From positions 1 to 46,180 of IMG/VR virus record IMGVR_UViG_3300036859_000386: 46,180 bases of DNA, one strand, 5' to 3'. The notes under the pieces are model-generated. The model ran no database searches. It was not told where the DNA came from and was given only the letters and a program-made list of their open reading frames with translations. This document shows, one piece after another, positions 6,981 to 15,685 of this stretch (position 1 is its first letter; each line of letters begins with the position of its first letter). A program made the position numbers and the translations under genes. This DNA is from a virus.

Positions 6981-7559
6981 TTATGTGAGCGCCGTTTGCG
7001 CGCGGTGGAGTTGCGCCAGGCGGTCCTCGTAACCGTTGAGCCCACCGTTGATCGCGAGCGTGATGCCCTCGAAGTCCCCCTGGTCGGCCAGGTCATTGAG
7101 ATCGACATACTCCGGCACGCCGTGCTCTTTTGCGCGCGCGGAAAGATTGAGCCCGGCGCCGATCCTCCAGAACCATCCGGCCGACCGGCAGGCGGCCGCG
7201 GGTTGCTCGAGCAGCTCAGGCATCGCGAGGAGATCGAGGCCGAGCGCATCGCCGCACAGGTGATAGTTCTTCCGCCCCGTGATCTGGATGAGGCCGCGCC
7301 CCTTGAAGCGCCGCCCATCGCCGGGTTCGGTGTTGCCCAGGTGCACGTTGCCCTCGTAGGCATCCCCGCTCGCGAGCTCGCGCAGGTAGCGGAAGCACCC
7401 CGACTCATGCGCCACCTGAGCGAGGAAGGCGGACTGCCGTGCAGACGTGTCGATCTCGAACTCGGCCAGCGCGTCGTTCAGCGGCGCGCAGATCGCCTCG
7501 AGCCGCTCCGCCGACGTCGTCTGGCACAGGGATCGCAATTGCTCCAGGGTGAGCGGCAT
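6981..7559 (-). CDS. Glycoside hydrolase family 19 endolysin
   Basis: The 192-aa product is a single GH19 (chitinase-like) domain used as a peptidoglycan hydrolase by many Gram-negative phages. It shows AFLAQVAHESG with the catalytic Glu, then Y.GN..LGNTEPGDG, and the KGRGLIQITGRKNY block. There is no signal peptide or SAR anchor, so release should depend on a holin. The ATG overlaps the stop of the upstream holin-like gene. The domain is full length, with no added cell-wall binding module. Confidence 0.93.
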   Translation of the reverse strand: MPLTLEQLRSLCQTTSAERLEAICAPLNDALAEFEIDTSARQSAFLAQVAHESGCFRYLRELASGDAYEGNVHLGNTEPGDGRRFKGRGLIQITGRKNYHLCGDALGLDLLAMPELLEQPAAACRSAGWFWRIGAGLNLSARAKEHGVPEYVDLNDLADQGDFEGITLAINGGLNGYEDRLAQLHRAQTALT

Positions 7560-7975
7560 CAGCCGACTTGCGCGGCACGGCCGGTGACGCGCGACAGAAG
7601 CGGAGAGAGGAACCGATCCCCGCCGTAGGCCGCCACCACCGCGCCGATGAAGCAGGCCACCTCCGCGATCGCCAGGTAGTACAAGGCGCCGTAATAGGCG
7701 ATGTTGCCGGCCAGCATTCCGAGCACGAGGCCCTGGATGATCTTCAGGCGCCGCTCCGAGATCGCCACCGGATCGCCGCTCTCATCCTTCCACTTCGCCC
7801 ATTCGGGGAGCGAGGAGGCGGCATAGCCGGCAAAGGAGAGGAGCATCACGACCGCCGCCGCCACCCAGAAGTGCAGGCTACCATCGAGCGGCCGCGTTCG
7901 TTGCTCGGCGGCAAGCACTGCGGGCAGCCAGGCGAGCGCCATCAGGCACGCCGCTCGTACCGTCGCAGCGGCCAT
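7559..7975 (-). CDS. Putative holin
   Basis: The 138-aa product has an N-terminal hydrophobic segment that may be a signal, then about three membrane helices (VAAAVVMLLSFAGYAAS, GLVLGMLAGNIAYYGALYYLA and AEVACFIGAVVAAYGG). It ends in the short polar FLSPLLSRVTG seen in phage holin families. It directly precedes and overlaps the endolysin gene, the expected holin position. The next upstream gene also encodes a membrane protein, so the division of labour is uncertain. Confidence 0.7.
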   Translation of the reverse strand: MAAATVRAACLMALAWLPAVLAAEQRTRPLDGSLHFWVAAAVVMLLSFAGYAASSLPEWAKWKDESGDPVAISERRLKIIQGLVLGMLAGNIAYYGALYYLAIAEVACFIGAVVAAYGGDRFLSPLLSRVTGRAAQVG

Positions 7976-8478
7976 TATTGGCCCTTCACGAGCTGATCAC
8001 GGTCGGCGAGGATCTGCCGCTGCAACCGGTTCGTGGGCACCTTCGGATCGAGCAGCATCGCGATCTTGAGGTTGCTCGCGGCGATCCAGGCCGAGAACAT
8101 CACCGCCACCGGCGCCTGCATGGAAAGCGAGGGCACCATGATTACCGCACCGCGGCTCATGAATATGCAATAGCAGACGTAGATCCACACGGCCATCGAG
8201 ATGAGCGCAAGCCAGAAACGCGCCTTCGTCGTGGCGAGCAGCAGGCCCGGCCCCCAGTGCCGGCCGGCCAGCCATTCGGCGAGCGATACAGAGAGGCTCG
8301 CGAGGCCGATCCCGCAGAGCGCGAGACCCCACTGCAAGTTGAGATCCTCTTGGTTCAGCACATTCCACAGACGACCGCCACCAATCCAGCCTGACGTGCC
8401 CCAGCTCAACATCAGCGTGGCCATCAGAAGTTCGACCGGCAGCAAATAACGCGATGCGATCTTCACTTTAGTCTCCAT
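7975..8478 (-). CDS. Four-helix integral membrane protein
   Basis: The 167-aa product has four hydrophobic segments (near residues 10-30, 50-70, 82-105 and 115-135) separated by short charged loops, and a basic C-terminal tail. No family is recognised. The stop overlaps the holin-like ATG (TAATG), and an intrinsic terminator lies just upstream of the gene. It probably belongs to the lysis cassette. Confidence 0.65.
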   Translation of the reverse strand: METKVKIASRYLLPVELLMATLMLSWGTSGWIGGGRLWNVLNQEDLNLQWGLALCGIGLASLSVSLAEWLAGRHWGPGLLLATTKARFWLALISMAVWIYVCYCIFMSRGAVIMVPSLSMQAPVAVMFSAWIAASNLKIAMLLDPKVPTNRLQRQILADRDQLVKGQ

Positions 8479-8511
8479 GCGATCCCGCTCCCCAGCTGGA
8501 TATCCATGTGG

Positions 8512-8540
8512 AAAAGAAAAGGCCCGCTCGAGGCAGGCCT
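8512..8540 (-). terminator. Intrinsic terminator upstream of the lysis cassette
   Basis: On the minus strand AGGCC (8540-8536) pairs with GGCCT (8524-8520), with additional GC pairing in the loop, followed by TTTTCTTTTCC. It lies between the tail-end gene at 8560-8955 and the membrane gene at 7975-8478. The late transcript would need read-through or antitermination, or a lysis promoter, to pass it. Confidence 0.65.
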
Positions 8541-8559
8541 CGTTGGAAAAAGCTGACGG

Positions 8560-8955
8560 CTACAGCATCCGGTGCAGTGCGGCCTTCGCCAGCAAGCGCA
8601 ACACCACGTTTGCCTGCGCCAGCGTCGTGATGTTCGCCGCCCACCAGGTATCGAATGTCGCATTGTCCATTGCCTTCAGGCTCGCGAGCGTCTGCCCGCC
8701 GAAAGAGAAGCCCGATACGGCATCGTCGAGCGTCGCCGCCTTCGCCAGGGCGACTCGCATCGCGGCATCCGAGACGAGGAAGGCGTCCAGCTCGGCCTGC
8801 GTCGGAGGGGACGCGCCGAGATAGTCGACGAACTTCGCCCCGACCTGCGCCATCCGTCGCGGCTCCGAGCGCGGTGGCGGATCGAGCCGGTAGCCACGCG
8901 CATCGGCCGCGGGAGCGCCAGGCGCCGAGTCGGCAACTGAGAGGATGATTGCCAC
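8560..8955 (-). CDS. Hypothetical protein at the end of the tail module
   Basis: The 131-aa product has a disordered proline-rich start, then a helical region with VGAKFVDYLGASPPTQAELDAF. Its end (FDTWWAANITTLAQANVVLRLLAKAAL) I associate with phage hypotheticals near tail fibre genes. It could be a fibre assembly or accessory protein. No catalytic motif is visible. Confidence 0.6.
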   Translation of the reverse strand: MAIILSVADSAPGAPAADARGYRLDPPPRSEPRRMAQVGAKFVDYLGASPPTQAELDAFLVSDAAMRVALAKAATLDDAVSGFSFGGQTLASLKAMDNATFDTWWAANITTLAQANVVLRLLAKAALHRML

Positions 8956-8963
8956 GCTCTAAC

Positions 8964-9152
8964 TCAATGAATTTTCACTTCACCGAGCGCCGCGCGCAAC
9001 AGTTGCACGGCCACCTGAAAATCGAGATCGATCTCAAAGAATCCTCCTGACGTGATCGTGTGAACGAACACCTTGCCTTCGTGCAGCTTGATGCAGGTGA
9101 TCTTGCTAAGGAGCATCGCGATGCTGCCGTCGAACTCGATAAGCTTATCCAT
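8964..9152 (-). CDS. Small hypothetical protein
   Basis: The 62-aa product (MDKLIEFDGSIAMLLSKI... ) is preceded by a strong AGGAGGGG ribosome site, which supports translation and the start. It looks like a small alternating beta protein. Its upstream flank is the MITE insertion at 9180-9336, so its original leader may have been changed. Confidence 0.65.
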   Translation of the reverse strand: MDKLIEFDGSIAMLLSKITCIKLHEGKVFVHTITSGGFFEIDLDFQVAVQLLRAALGEVKIH

Positions 9153-9179
9153 GCTCCCCTCCTAGGGAATGTTCCTAAC

Positions 9180-9336
9180 GAGGCTGTAGAAAAAGTCCGA
9201 AAACGGTCAATCTCGACCGACCGCCGAAACACTCGCGTCTTTGTTGGTCACTTCGAGTATTGCCGCTGTCGGACCCGAGGAGGCGCGCTACGAGGGGATC
9301 GCAGCTTGGTTGAGGCGGGACTTTTTCTACAGCCTC
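9180..9336. mobile_element. 157-bp MITE with 19-bp perfect terminal inverted repeats
   Basis: GAGGCTGTAGAAAAAGTCC (9180-9198) is the exact reverse complement of 9318-9336. The 157-bp unit encodes no transposase. It is flanked by a 3-bp direct repeat AAC (9177-9179 and 9337-9339), a candidate target duplication. The ends resemble those of IS1182- or IS5-like elements, from memory only. On the minus strand, reading across it removes a tiny frame that begins at 9375 after a strong GGAGGAG site. Confidence 0.8.
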
Positions 9337-9449
9337 AACGAGGACAATAAGCCTACGGAAGCGGTTAGTCCACATCGTCCACTCCTCCGGTCGACGTCGC
9401 GGGTCGGCACGGTCTTCGGGACTCCGAATTTCATTTCCACGATGCGCTC

Positions 9450-10484
9450 CTAGAACAGACTTTGATAGGTGATGATGATGACGCCCTGTTTTCCGGCGCC
9501 ACTCGCGCCCCCGCTTGTGTTCTGGCTCGGTGGGGGTGCTTCTAATACGTTTCCGCCGCCTGCGCCGCCTCCACCTCCCGCTCCATAAAGACCTCCCGCT
9601 CCCCCGGCGCGGCCATTCTCCTCAGCAACTGCACCACCAGCACCACTACCACCACCACCTGCTCCCACACCGCCGCCCAACTCCGTACCCGCAGCACCAA
9701 CATTGCCTACGGTTCCTGCTCCTACGCTGGCACCTCCTACACCTCCAACACTGGGATCGCCTTGTCCACCACCGCCAGAATTGCTGCCACTAGCCGCACC
9801 TCCAGCGACTCCAGCAGCAGTAGGACCAGCCGCACCTCCGCCTCCCCCACCAGCGCCGTTGCCGGCAGAGCCGGGACCACCAGCACCGCCATCACCACCC
9901 GACTTCGCGTTGCCAGAAGGCGTACAGGAAGCCGCAGCACCTCCTGTTGATCCGGATGCGCCCTTGGCGACCACACTGCTCGTATTAAAAGTTGTATCAC
10001 CACCTATCCCGCCTATGACGTACGGAATGCTTCCTGCACCAGCAGGGTCGAAGTTGCTGAGGAAGGTATAAGCGCCGCCACCCCCGCCCGCGCCGCCCGC
10101 GCCCGTGCGGTGCGGGTTATTCCCGCCAGTACCGCCGTCTCCACCACTGGCCCCGCCGCCAATTGCCTCGATCTTGTTGTTGTTCTTGTTGAAATCTGCC
10201 GGCACTGTCCACGACGTGCCGACCGTGAGCACAATGATGACCTGGTGCGGGTTGCCGGCGATCGCCGCCACTGACACCAGCGGCACCGTGCCAAGGATGA
10301 GAACCCGCTTGACGATGTCGTTGACCGTCACCGGCTCCCACCTCTCCATCGCTGCATACGAGTAGTCCGGCGGGAAGGCCGCCGCGACGCACAGCCCCAC
10401 GATTGACACCCACGGTTTACGGTCGCGGAACGTCGCCGCCGCCAATACCCGCTGTAGCAGGGCGAGCTTTTTACCTTTTCTCAT
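9450..10484 (-). CDS. Glycine-rich tail tip adhesin
   Basis: The 344-aa product has a short N-terminal part, a beta-rich link (VLTVGTSWTVPADFNKNNNKIEAIGGG) and about 200 residues dominated by Gly, Ala and Ser with GGGG runs. It closes with GVIIITYQSLF. This composition matches phage receptor-binding proteins built of polyglycine helices, such as T-even gp38 adhesins, and the closing strand is common to them. The ATG at 10484 overlaps the upstream stop. It probably tips the fibre encoded by the two preceding genes. Confidence 0.7.
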   Translation of the reverse strand: MRKGKKLALLQRVLAAATFRDRKPWVSIVGLCVAAAFPPDYSYAAMERWEPVTVNDIVKRVLILGTVPLVSVAAIAGNPHQVIIVLTVGTSWTVPADFNKNNNKIEAIGGGASGGDGGTGGNNPHRTGAGGAGGGGGAYTFLSNFDPAGAGSIPYVIGGIGGDTTFNTSSVVAKGASGSTGGAAASCTPSGNAKSGGDGGAGGPGSAGNGAGGGGGGAAGPTAAGVAGGAASGSNSGGGGQGDPSVGGVGGASVGAGTVGNVGAAGTELGGGVGAGGGGSGAGGAVAEENGRAGGAGGLYGAGGGGGAGGGNVLEAPPPSQNTSGGASGAGKQGVIIITYQSLF

Positions 10485-11110
10485 CGCACGTCGAGCAGCG
10501 GCGCAGGCGGCCCGTAGAAGTTCGTGCCGTCGCAGATGAACGTCAGAATGTCGCGCTTGGTCGCGCCGGTAGACAAGACCGGCGGCGTGGCGCCGGGCCA
10601 TTTGAATACCGCATTCCACGTTGTGATCGTGCGGCTGCCGGTGCCATCCTGTATCAGGTGGAGGATGTATGTGCCTTTCTTCGGGTTCGTCGGAGCCGCC
10701 ATCGTGTGCCCGGCCTGGTTCAAAGTGATGCTGGCAATGCCGCCGCTATCGCAGTTCCAGTTGATCGTGGCGGCCTGCGCCAGCGTCTGGTCGGTGTTCG
10801 CCGGGTTGGTGTGCACCTTGTTGGTGAGCGTCTCGGCGCCGGCGAGCGTCGCCAGGCCGCCCAGCGTCGCGCGCGCCGTCGCCCCATCCACGTTGTCGAG
10901 CAGCGTCTTGATGAAGGTCGAGACGCCGAGCGTCGAGAGCGCCGCCGAGGCATCAGCATCATCGAGCAGCGTGGCGATGAAGGTCGAGACATGCGCGATG
11001 ACCTGGTTGAACTTCTGCTCCAGGTCGAGCAGATCCGGCCGCGCCGAGAGCGGACTATCGGCGTCGCTGTCGGTGTCGGTGGTGTCTACTGCTACGGTTG
11101 GCCAGGTCAT
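10481..11110 (-). CDS. Tail fibre-like protein
   Basis: The 209-aa product has an N-terminal Asp/Thr-rich region, a helical repeat (VSTFIATLLDDADASAALSTLG then VSTFIKTLLDNVDGATARATLG), and a beta-rich C-terminal domain ending DILTFICDGTNFYGPP. I recognise that ending from phage side-fibre and appendage proteins. The duplicated helix is characteristic of fibre shafts. It lies between the J-like tip protein and the glycine-rich adhesin. Confidence 0.7.
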   Translation of the reverse strand: MTWPTVAVDTTDTDSDADSPLSARPDLLDLEQKFNQVIAHVSTFIATLLDDADASAALSTLGVSTFIKTLLDNVDGATARATLGGLATLAGAETLTNKVHTNPANTDQTLAQAATINWNCDSGGIASITLNQAGHTMAAPTNPKKGTYILHLIQDGTGSRTITTWNAVFKWPGATPPVLSTGATKRDILTFICDGTNFYGPPAPLLDVR

Positions 11111-11111
11111 C

Positions 11112-14100
11112 TCATATCCCCGTCACGGTCGCATCGAACACGGCTTCGGCGAGCACATTCGACGCGTTGTAGATTTTGACTCGCGGGCCGACGCTGGTGT
11201 CCTTGTCGATCAGCTCCCAGGACCAGCCTCCGCCGACGGACTGCAATGTGACGTCGACCTTCTTGATCGAGGCATAGACCTTCACAATCGGCAAGCGAAT
11301 GTCGCCCGCGGCGATATGGTGCGCCCCGGTCAAGCTCGCCGAGTTCTGGTCCTCGATGATCTCCACGGTCGGCGCCGCCGAGAGGACAATGCGCTCCGTC
11401 TTGATCTTTGGATAAGCGCCGGTAATCGTCACCCGCACGCGGATGTAGCGCGCATCCAACTGCGGCCCGACGACGGTGTAAGACGAGTACGAAATATCGT
11501 CGTCGGAATGCTGCTCCTCGATCACCTGCGAGCCGTCGGCGAGCACCGTCACAAGCGGCGTGAATTTCAGTTTCACCCCGATGTCGATCTGCCGCACATA
11601 GACGATCGGACTCTTGGGAGTAGCGTTCCAAGCCGTCCAGCCGGTCCAGGTTGCCGGCAGCGTCGTCCACGTCGCCGTGCCATCCGCCACCAGCCAGCCG
11701 GTCGCAACATCGACGTGGCAGTCGGTCTTGGTCCCGGTCCAGGTCGGCTCCTCCTTCAAATCCTCGACTGCACCGGCGACGCGCGGGTCTCCGATGGTGA
11801 CCGTGGTGATGAAGATCGCCGCCGCGCTCTCATTACCAGCACGATCTACATTCTTCGCCGCGAAGGTGTAGGTGCCGGCCGCGAGCTGGTTGTTCTCGAA
11901 AGGCGAGGCTTTGAGTAACCCGTTGTGCAGCGGCGTCATCGCGCTCCAGTCGGAGGTCGTACCCAGGAAGTACCTGATATGCACGCCGTCGAAGTCATCG
12001 GGCGGCGTAGTCGTGGCCCAGGAGAATTCGCGCGTTCCGTCCGCCTGCCGCGAGAAGAGGAAGCTCGTCGGAGTCGCCGGCCGCAGATCGACGAGCAGGG
12101 TGGACGGCGCCGACGCCTGGTTGCCGCTCGTGTCGACCGACTTCACGAGCAAGGTGGTGGAGCCTCCGACGATATCTCCGGTGTCGAAGCGAGTCTCGGT
12201 GATGAAGCCGGCCTTGTGCGCGGGTAGCGCGCTCGCCCAGTCGGTGTTCGCCCCGACCTGGTAGCGCACGATGTAGCCGCGCAAATCCTGGTCGGTGAGC
12301 GCCAGCCAGCTCAGGAACGGATCGGTGAAGCTGAGCGTGCCGACGTTAGACGGAAGCGCCGTCTTCCCGATAACCGTGTGCGCGTTGGCGGCAGCCCAGG
12401 CGCCTGCATTGCCGAGCGAGGTAATCGCCCGCAGACGCATGTCATAGGACACACCATCGCTCACCGGGTAGTAATAGGCACTCGTCGCCCCGGCGAGCGC
12501 GGCCGGCGCATCCTGCCAGCTCGGGGCGCCTGTCACCCTGAACTGCGCCTGGTAGGCGCTCACGAACGGGTTGAGCGGCGGCGTGAACGGCAGGCGGATC
12601 CGTGAGATCACCGTCCCGTCGCCGGCGATGAATAGCTCGGCTGTCCCGGAGACCGGGGTGCCGATCGCGAGGTCCAGCTGCGCGAACGGATCCGGGAGAT
12701 TGGAGTCCGGCGCCGGGTCGTCGATGGTCTCCATGCCGGAGTTCCAATCGAATACCGCAGCAGCCGTCTCGCGCAGCACCAGGTCCACGCCGAGGCGGAA
12801 CACGCCGTTCTCGTCGGGCTCGAAGACGAGCTTCATGCCAGCCACTTCGAATACCTTGGCGCTGTACCCGTAGCGCGCCAGGGTCACCATCACCGTGTCG
12901 CCAGGTTGCAGCTGGTACATCGTCAATTTGCAGGGCAGCTCGAGCACGATCTGCTGGCGGATGCGCTCCAGCTCGATCTTGGCGATCCTCTGCGCCGTCG
13001 GTGAGCTCGAGGTGAACGGCAGGTCGATATCCATCCAGATGCGCTCGCTCTGGTCCTCGACGTAGTACGTGTTGTTCGTGACCGCCGGGAATTCGCTCGG
13101 CTGCCAGTTGTTGCCGGGGCTGACGAAGACCCCCTTGACCGCATTCGCCACGTCGCGCCGCGAGAGACGCGGCACGATGTGCACCGGCCCGCGCAGGTCG
13201 TCCACCGTCAGTGTCACCGTCGGCGTCGCATAGGCCGCCGGGGCGAAGGTCCATCTGCCGGCGAGGAACCGCGTCGGGCCGCCATAGGCCGTGTTGAGGC
13301 GCCCGAGGACCTCGCGCGGCGCAGCGTCGACCGTGAAGGCGCCGTTGCAGGTGTAGCGCTTCTCGGTGCCACCGGCCAGCAGCCCCACGTCCTCGTCGCA
13401 CACGTTGGCCGCGGCGACGAGCGATGCGTTGTCGATCTCGTTGGCATAGACGCAGCCCAGGCCGAGCTTCGCATCAACGAGGTAGTCGGCGATGCAAAGC
13501 GCCGCGTTCGCCGACCAGACGGTGAGCGCGCTCCTCGGGTCGTAGACCTTCTTGCCCTTCACCACTGCGCTGATGTTCGGCACGCCGTTCACGAAGACGT
13601 CGTTGCTGAAGACCAGGCGCACATAGAGCTTGGCCCGCCCGCTCTGCCGGTGCGCGTCCGTCCACAGGCCGGCCGAGAATATGTCGCGCAGCTCGGCCCA
13701 GGGCTGCCCCGCCTCGTCTCCCAGGGACTTCTGCACCGTGGCGTAGCCGGCGTATTTGCCGCTCGCCACGTTGCCGCCTCCGTTCGGGTAGGCGCCGTCG
13801 AGCGGCACGATCTCGTCGTTGAACCAGATCTCGCCGATCGAGTCGACCGCGTGGCCGGCGAGCGTGATGACGATGTTCAGGATGTTGTTGCTGGCTCCCC
13901 CGTAGGAAGAGACTTCCATGTACGTGATGATCCCGCCGACCCGCATCTGGCCGTAGATCACCTGCCACGGCGCCACCGCCTGGCGAATCGTCAGCGTAGT
14001 CGGGCGCGTGTCCTGGGCGCTCGCCTTCTTGGGCTTGTAGAGCGCGCCTGCCACATAGCCGGACACCAGCGCGCCGGCCGCATAGGCGAGAATCGCCGTA

Positions 14101-14168
14101 ACTTCAATACCGACCAGGAAGTTCGCAGCGACGGCGCCGGCCAGGGCAACGATGATTGAGGTCGGCAT
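11112..14168 (-). CDS. Tail tip / host-specificity protein (lambda J-like)
   Basis: The 1018-aa product is the largest gene. It starts with a hydrophobic segment and a Gly/Ala-rich part. A TIRQAVAPWQVIYGQMRVGG block follows, then a central hub region with VFVSPGNNWQ and LPCKLTMYQLQPGDTVMVT. At least two fibronectin-III-like domains lie at about residues 520-800, and a C-terminal beta domain closes it. This is the architecture of central tail fibre proteins of siphophages. Position between the last tail assembly genes and the fibre genes agrees. It likely determines adsorption together with the fibres. Confidence 0.85.
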   Translation of the reverse strand: MPTSIIVALAGAVAANFLVGIEVTAILAYAAGALVSGYVAGALYKPKKASAQDTRPTTLTIRQAVAPWQVIYGQMRVGGIITYMEVSSYGGASNNILNIVITLAGHAVDSIGEIWFNDEIVPLDGAYPNGGGNVASGKYAGYATVQKSLGDEAGQPWAELRDIFSAGLWTDAHRQSGRAKLYVRLVFSNDVFVNGVPNISAVVKGKKVYDPRSALTVWSANAALCIADYLVDAKLGLGCVYANEIDNASLVAAANVCDEDVGLLAGGTEKRYTCNGAFTVDAAPREVLGRLNTAYGGPTRFLAGRWTFAPAAYATPTVTLTVDDLRGPVHIVPRLSRRDVANAVKGVFVSPGNNWQPSEFPAVTNNTYYVEDQSERIWMDIDLPFTSSSPTAQRIAKIELERIRQQIVLELPCKLTMYQLQPGDTVMVTLARYGYSAKVFEVAGMKLVFEPDENGVFRLGVDLVLRETAAAVFDWNSGMETIDDPAPDSNLPDPFAQLDLAIGTPVSGTAELFIAGDGTVISRIRLPFTPPLNPFVSAYQAQFRVTGAPSWQDAPAALAGATSAYYYPVSDGVSYDMRLRAITSLGNAGAWAAANAHTVIGKTALPSNVGTLSFTDPFLSWLALTDQDLRGYIVRYQVGANTDWASALPAHKAGFITETRFDTGDIVGGSTTLLVKSVDTSGNQASAPSTLLVDLRPATPTSFLFSRQADGTREFSWATTTPPDDFDGVHIRYFLGTTSDWSAMTPLHNGLLKASPFENNQLAAGTYTFAAKNVDRAGNESAAAIFITTVTIGDPRVAGAVEDLKEEPTWTGTKTDCHVDVATGWLVADGTATWTTLPATWTGWTAWNATPKSPIVYVRQIDIGVKLKFTPLVTVLADGSQVIEEQHSDDDISYSSYTVVGPQLDARYIRVRVTITGAYPKIKTERIVLSAAPTVEIIEDQNSASLTGAHHIAAGDIRLPIVKVYASIKKVDVTLQSVGGGWSWELIDKDTSVGPRVKIYNASNVLAEAVFDATVTGI

Positions 14169-14171
14169 GGG

Positions 14172-14588
14172 CTATCCCACCTTCCAGCAGCACAGGCATG
14201 TCACCGTGGGCACGTACACCAGCCCTTCGGGCGCGAGAAATACGGTATCGGCGCCAAGGCACACGCCGAGGTGCTTCTCGCCATCCGCAGTCTCAAGGGC
14301 ACAGATGTCGCCGGGGATCGCCTGCTGCGTGCAGATGTGTGCACGGCCAAAGAACCAGTCGAAGGCCGCCTCGAACGAGCGGCCATGCCGCGCGAGCAGC
14401 GCCTTCGCCTCGCGCTCGCTGCGGTAGCCAGCGAATTGCGGCCAGCGATCGACGCCGGTCAGCGCCTGCACCACCTGGCAGGCGACGCGAAAGCAATCGT
14501 GCACGCCGAGCTGATAGGGCCTGGCCTGCGCCAGTTGCAGCACCGCGAGCACCTTGAATTGACGTTGTGCGAGGTCCTCAATGCGCAT
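14172..14588 (-). CDS. DUF6950 family tail assembly protein
   Basis: The 138-aa product has a single conserved Cys in the context PYQLGVHDCFRVA and a later GDICAL...HLGVCLG block. This pattern, seen in DUF6950, resembles an NlpC/P60-type Cys-His hydrolase fold. It occupies the place where lambda K-like tail proteins occur, directly before the J-like gene. Peptidoglycan activity is possible but not shown. Confidence 0.65.
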   Translation of the reverse strand: MRIEDLAQRQFKVLAVLQLAQARPYQLGVHDCFRVACQVVQALTGVDRWPQFAGYRSEREAKALLARHGRSFEAAFDWFFGRAHICTQQAIPGDICALETADGEKHLGVCLGADTVFLAPEGLVYVPTVTCLCCWKVG

Positions 14589-14594
14589 GGGCGA

Positions 14595-14629
14595 ATAAAA
14601 AGCCCGCCGCGGATTGCCCGGGGCGGGCT
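14595..14629 (-). terminator. Intrinsic terminator after the lipoprotein gene
   Basis: On the minus strand AGCCCGCC (14629-14622) pairs with GGCGGGCT (14608-14601), then TTTTATTC follows. It separates the lipoprotein gene (14651-15025) from the tail gene downstream, so that gene looks like an inserted unit with its own 3' end. The main late transcript must read through it. Confidence 0.75.
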
Positions 14630-14650
14630 CGATGGAGTTAAGGAGCTATG

Positions 14651-15025
14651 TTACTTGCAGCCGGCAATCACCGCATCGTCCATGCTGAACACAAAATTGG
14701 GATTCAGCCAGGTCGTGATTTGCGAACCGCTGTCGCGCGGCGAGATATCGGCGATGAGCAGGTAGCCCTTTCCCTGGGCGGGATGCGGCACCAGCACCTC
14801 AAAACTGCCGGGCTTCAAGCTCTCTCGCCAATACGCAGTAAAGGCCGCACCCAAAGCGCCTAGTGGCTTGTAGGTTTCGGCATTGCGCGTTATGCATTGC
14901 GTCGCTTCGCGTGGTGACTTGCTGCTTTCGCTCTCGGCACGCCGGCCTTCCTCGCGCAGATCAACTGGCGACATTGCGCACCCCGCCAGCACCACCGGTA
15001 TTACCACCATCATCGCGCGCTTCAT
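14651..15025 (-). CDS. Lipoprotein, probable moron
   Basis: The 124-aa product has a signal peptide with a clear lipobox (MKRAMMVVIPVVLAGC, Cys at about 16). A short charged linker and a small alpha/beta domain with two more cysteines (TQCITRN, VIAGC) follow. It interrupts the conserved tail gene order and has its own terminator. That is typical of a moron expressed from the prophage to alter the host surface. The target is unknown. Confidence 0.7.
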   Translation of the reverse strand: MKRAMMVVIPVVLAGCAMSPVDLREEGRRAESESSKSPREATQCITRNAETYKPLGALGAAFTAYWRESLKPGSFEVLVPHPAQGKGYLLIADISPRDSGSQITTWLNPNFVFSMDDAVIAGCK

Positions 15026-15061
15026 GGGTTGCCTGCTCGTCGCCTTTCAAACGCGCCGAGT

Positions 15062-15685
15062 CTAGTCCAGGTTGATGCTGCGCGTAATCAGCTTACCAAA
15101 GAATGTGTTGGGTGGCACGGCCTGCCCTGCCTGCCCCCACGGGATAGTGGCATCTTGCAGGCCTGGCACGAACTCGAAGCCGCGGTCGCCGGCGAAATCG
15201 ATCTGCTGGTCCTCGTGCGTGTAGTGCCGCGCCCGCGCCCGCTCGAGGTCTATTAGCCGGCTCTCGTAGAGCACCGCGATCCTGCAGCTCGCGCCGTCGT
15301 CGGTGATCTCGGGCCGGTCGAGCCTGCCGGCGAAGGCCTTGAAGGGATCGACGATGAGCGCGCCGGCAGCGTCGAGCGCCCCGATCCACACGGTGCCATC
15401 GAGCCCCTGGCGCGCAGCGCCGAGGTTTACGGAGAGGAGCGCCGCCGACTCGCCGTTCAGCGCCACGGTGAAGTTCACCGCACGCACCTCGGAGGCCTCC
15501 TCGACCGGCGAGATCTCGAGCATCTGGCCGGCGGCGGTCCAGGTCTTGCTGTTCCAGACGATATCGCGCTCGCCGGTCCAGAGGTTGAGCGTGCCGGTCG
15601 AGAACACGCCCTCGTAGAAGAGCCGCGGCCTGATGCTGCCGGCGAGGACCGCGGCAAGCAGGCCGGCGGTGAGCGCGCGGCTCAC
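15062..15685 (-). CDS. Minor tail protein
   Basis: The 207-aa product has a pattern I know from siphophage hypotheticals: RPRLFYEGVF, LNLWTGERDIVWN..TWTAAGQMLEI, EVRAVNFTVALNG, and LYESRLIDLERARARHYTHEDQQ near the end. It lies between tape measure and J-like genes and is presumed part of the tail tip baseplate. The GTG overlaps the stop of the gene before it. Confidence 0.75.
   Translation of the reverse strand: MSRALTAGLLAAVLAGSIRPRLFYEGVFSTGTLNLWTGERDIVWNSKTWTAAGQMLEISPVEEASEVRAVNFTVALNGESAALLSVNLGAARQGLDGTVWIGALDAAGALIVDPFKAFAGRLDRPEITDDGASCRIAVLYESRLIDLERARARHYTHEDQQIDFAGDRGFEFVPGLQDATIPWGQAGQAVPPNTFFGKLITRSINLD

Noticed and set aside
9340-9443. Small ORFs between the adhesin gene and the MITE
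   Set aside because: A GGAGGAG site precedes an ATG at 9375, but the frame is a few codons long once the MITE is removed, so I do not call a gene.
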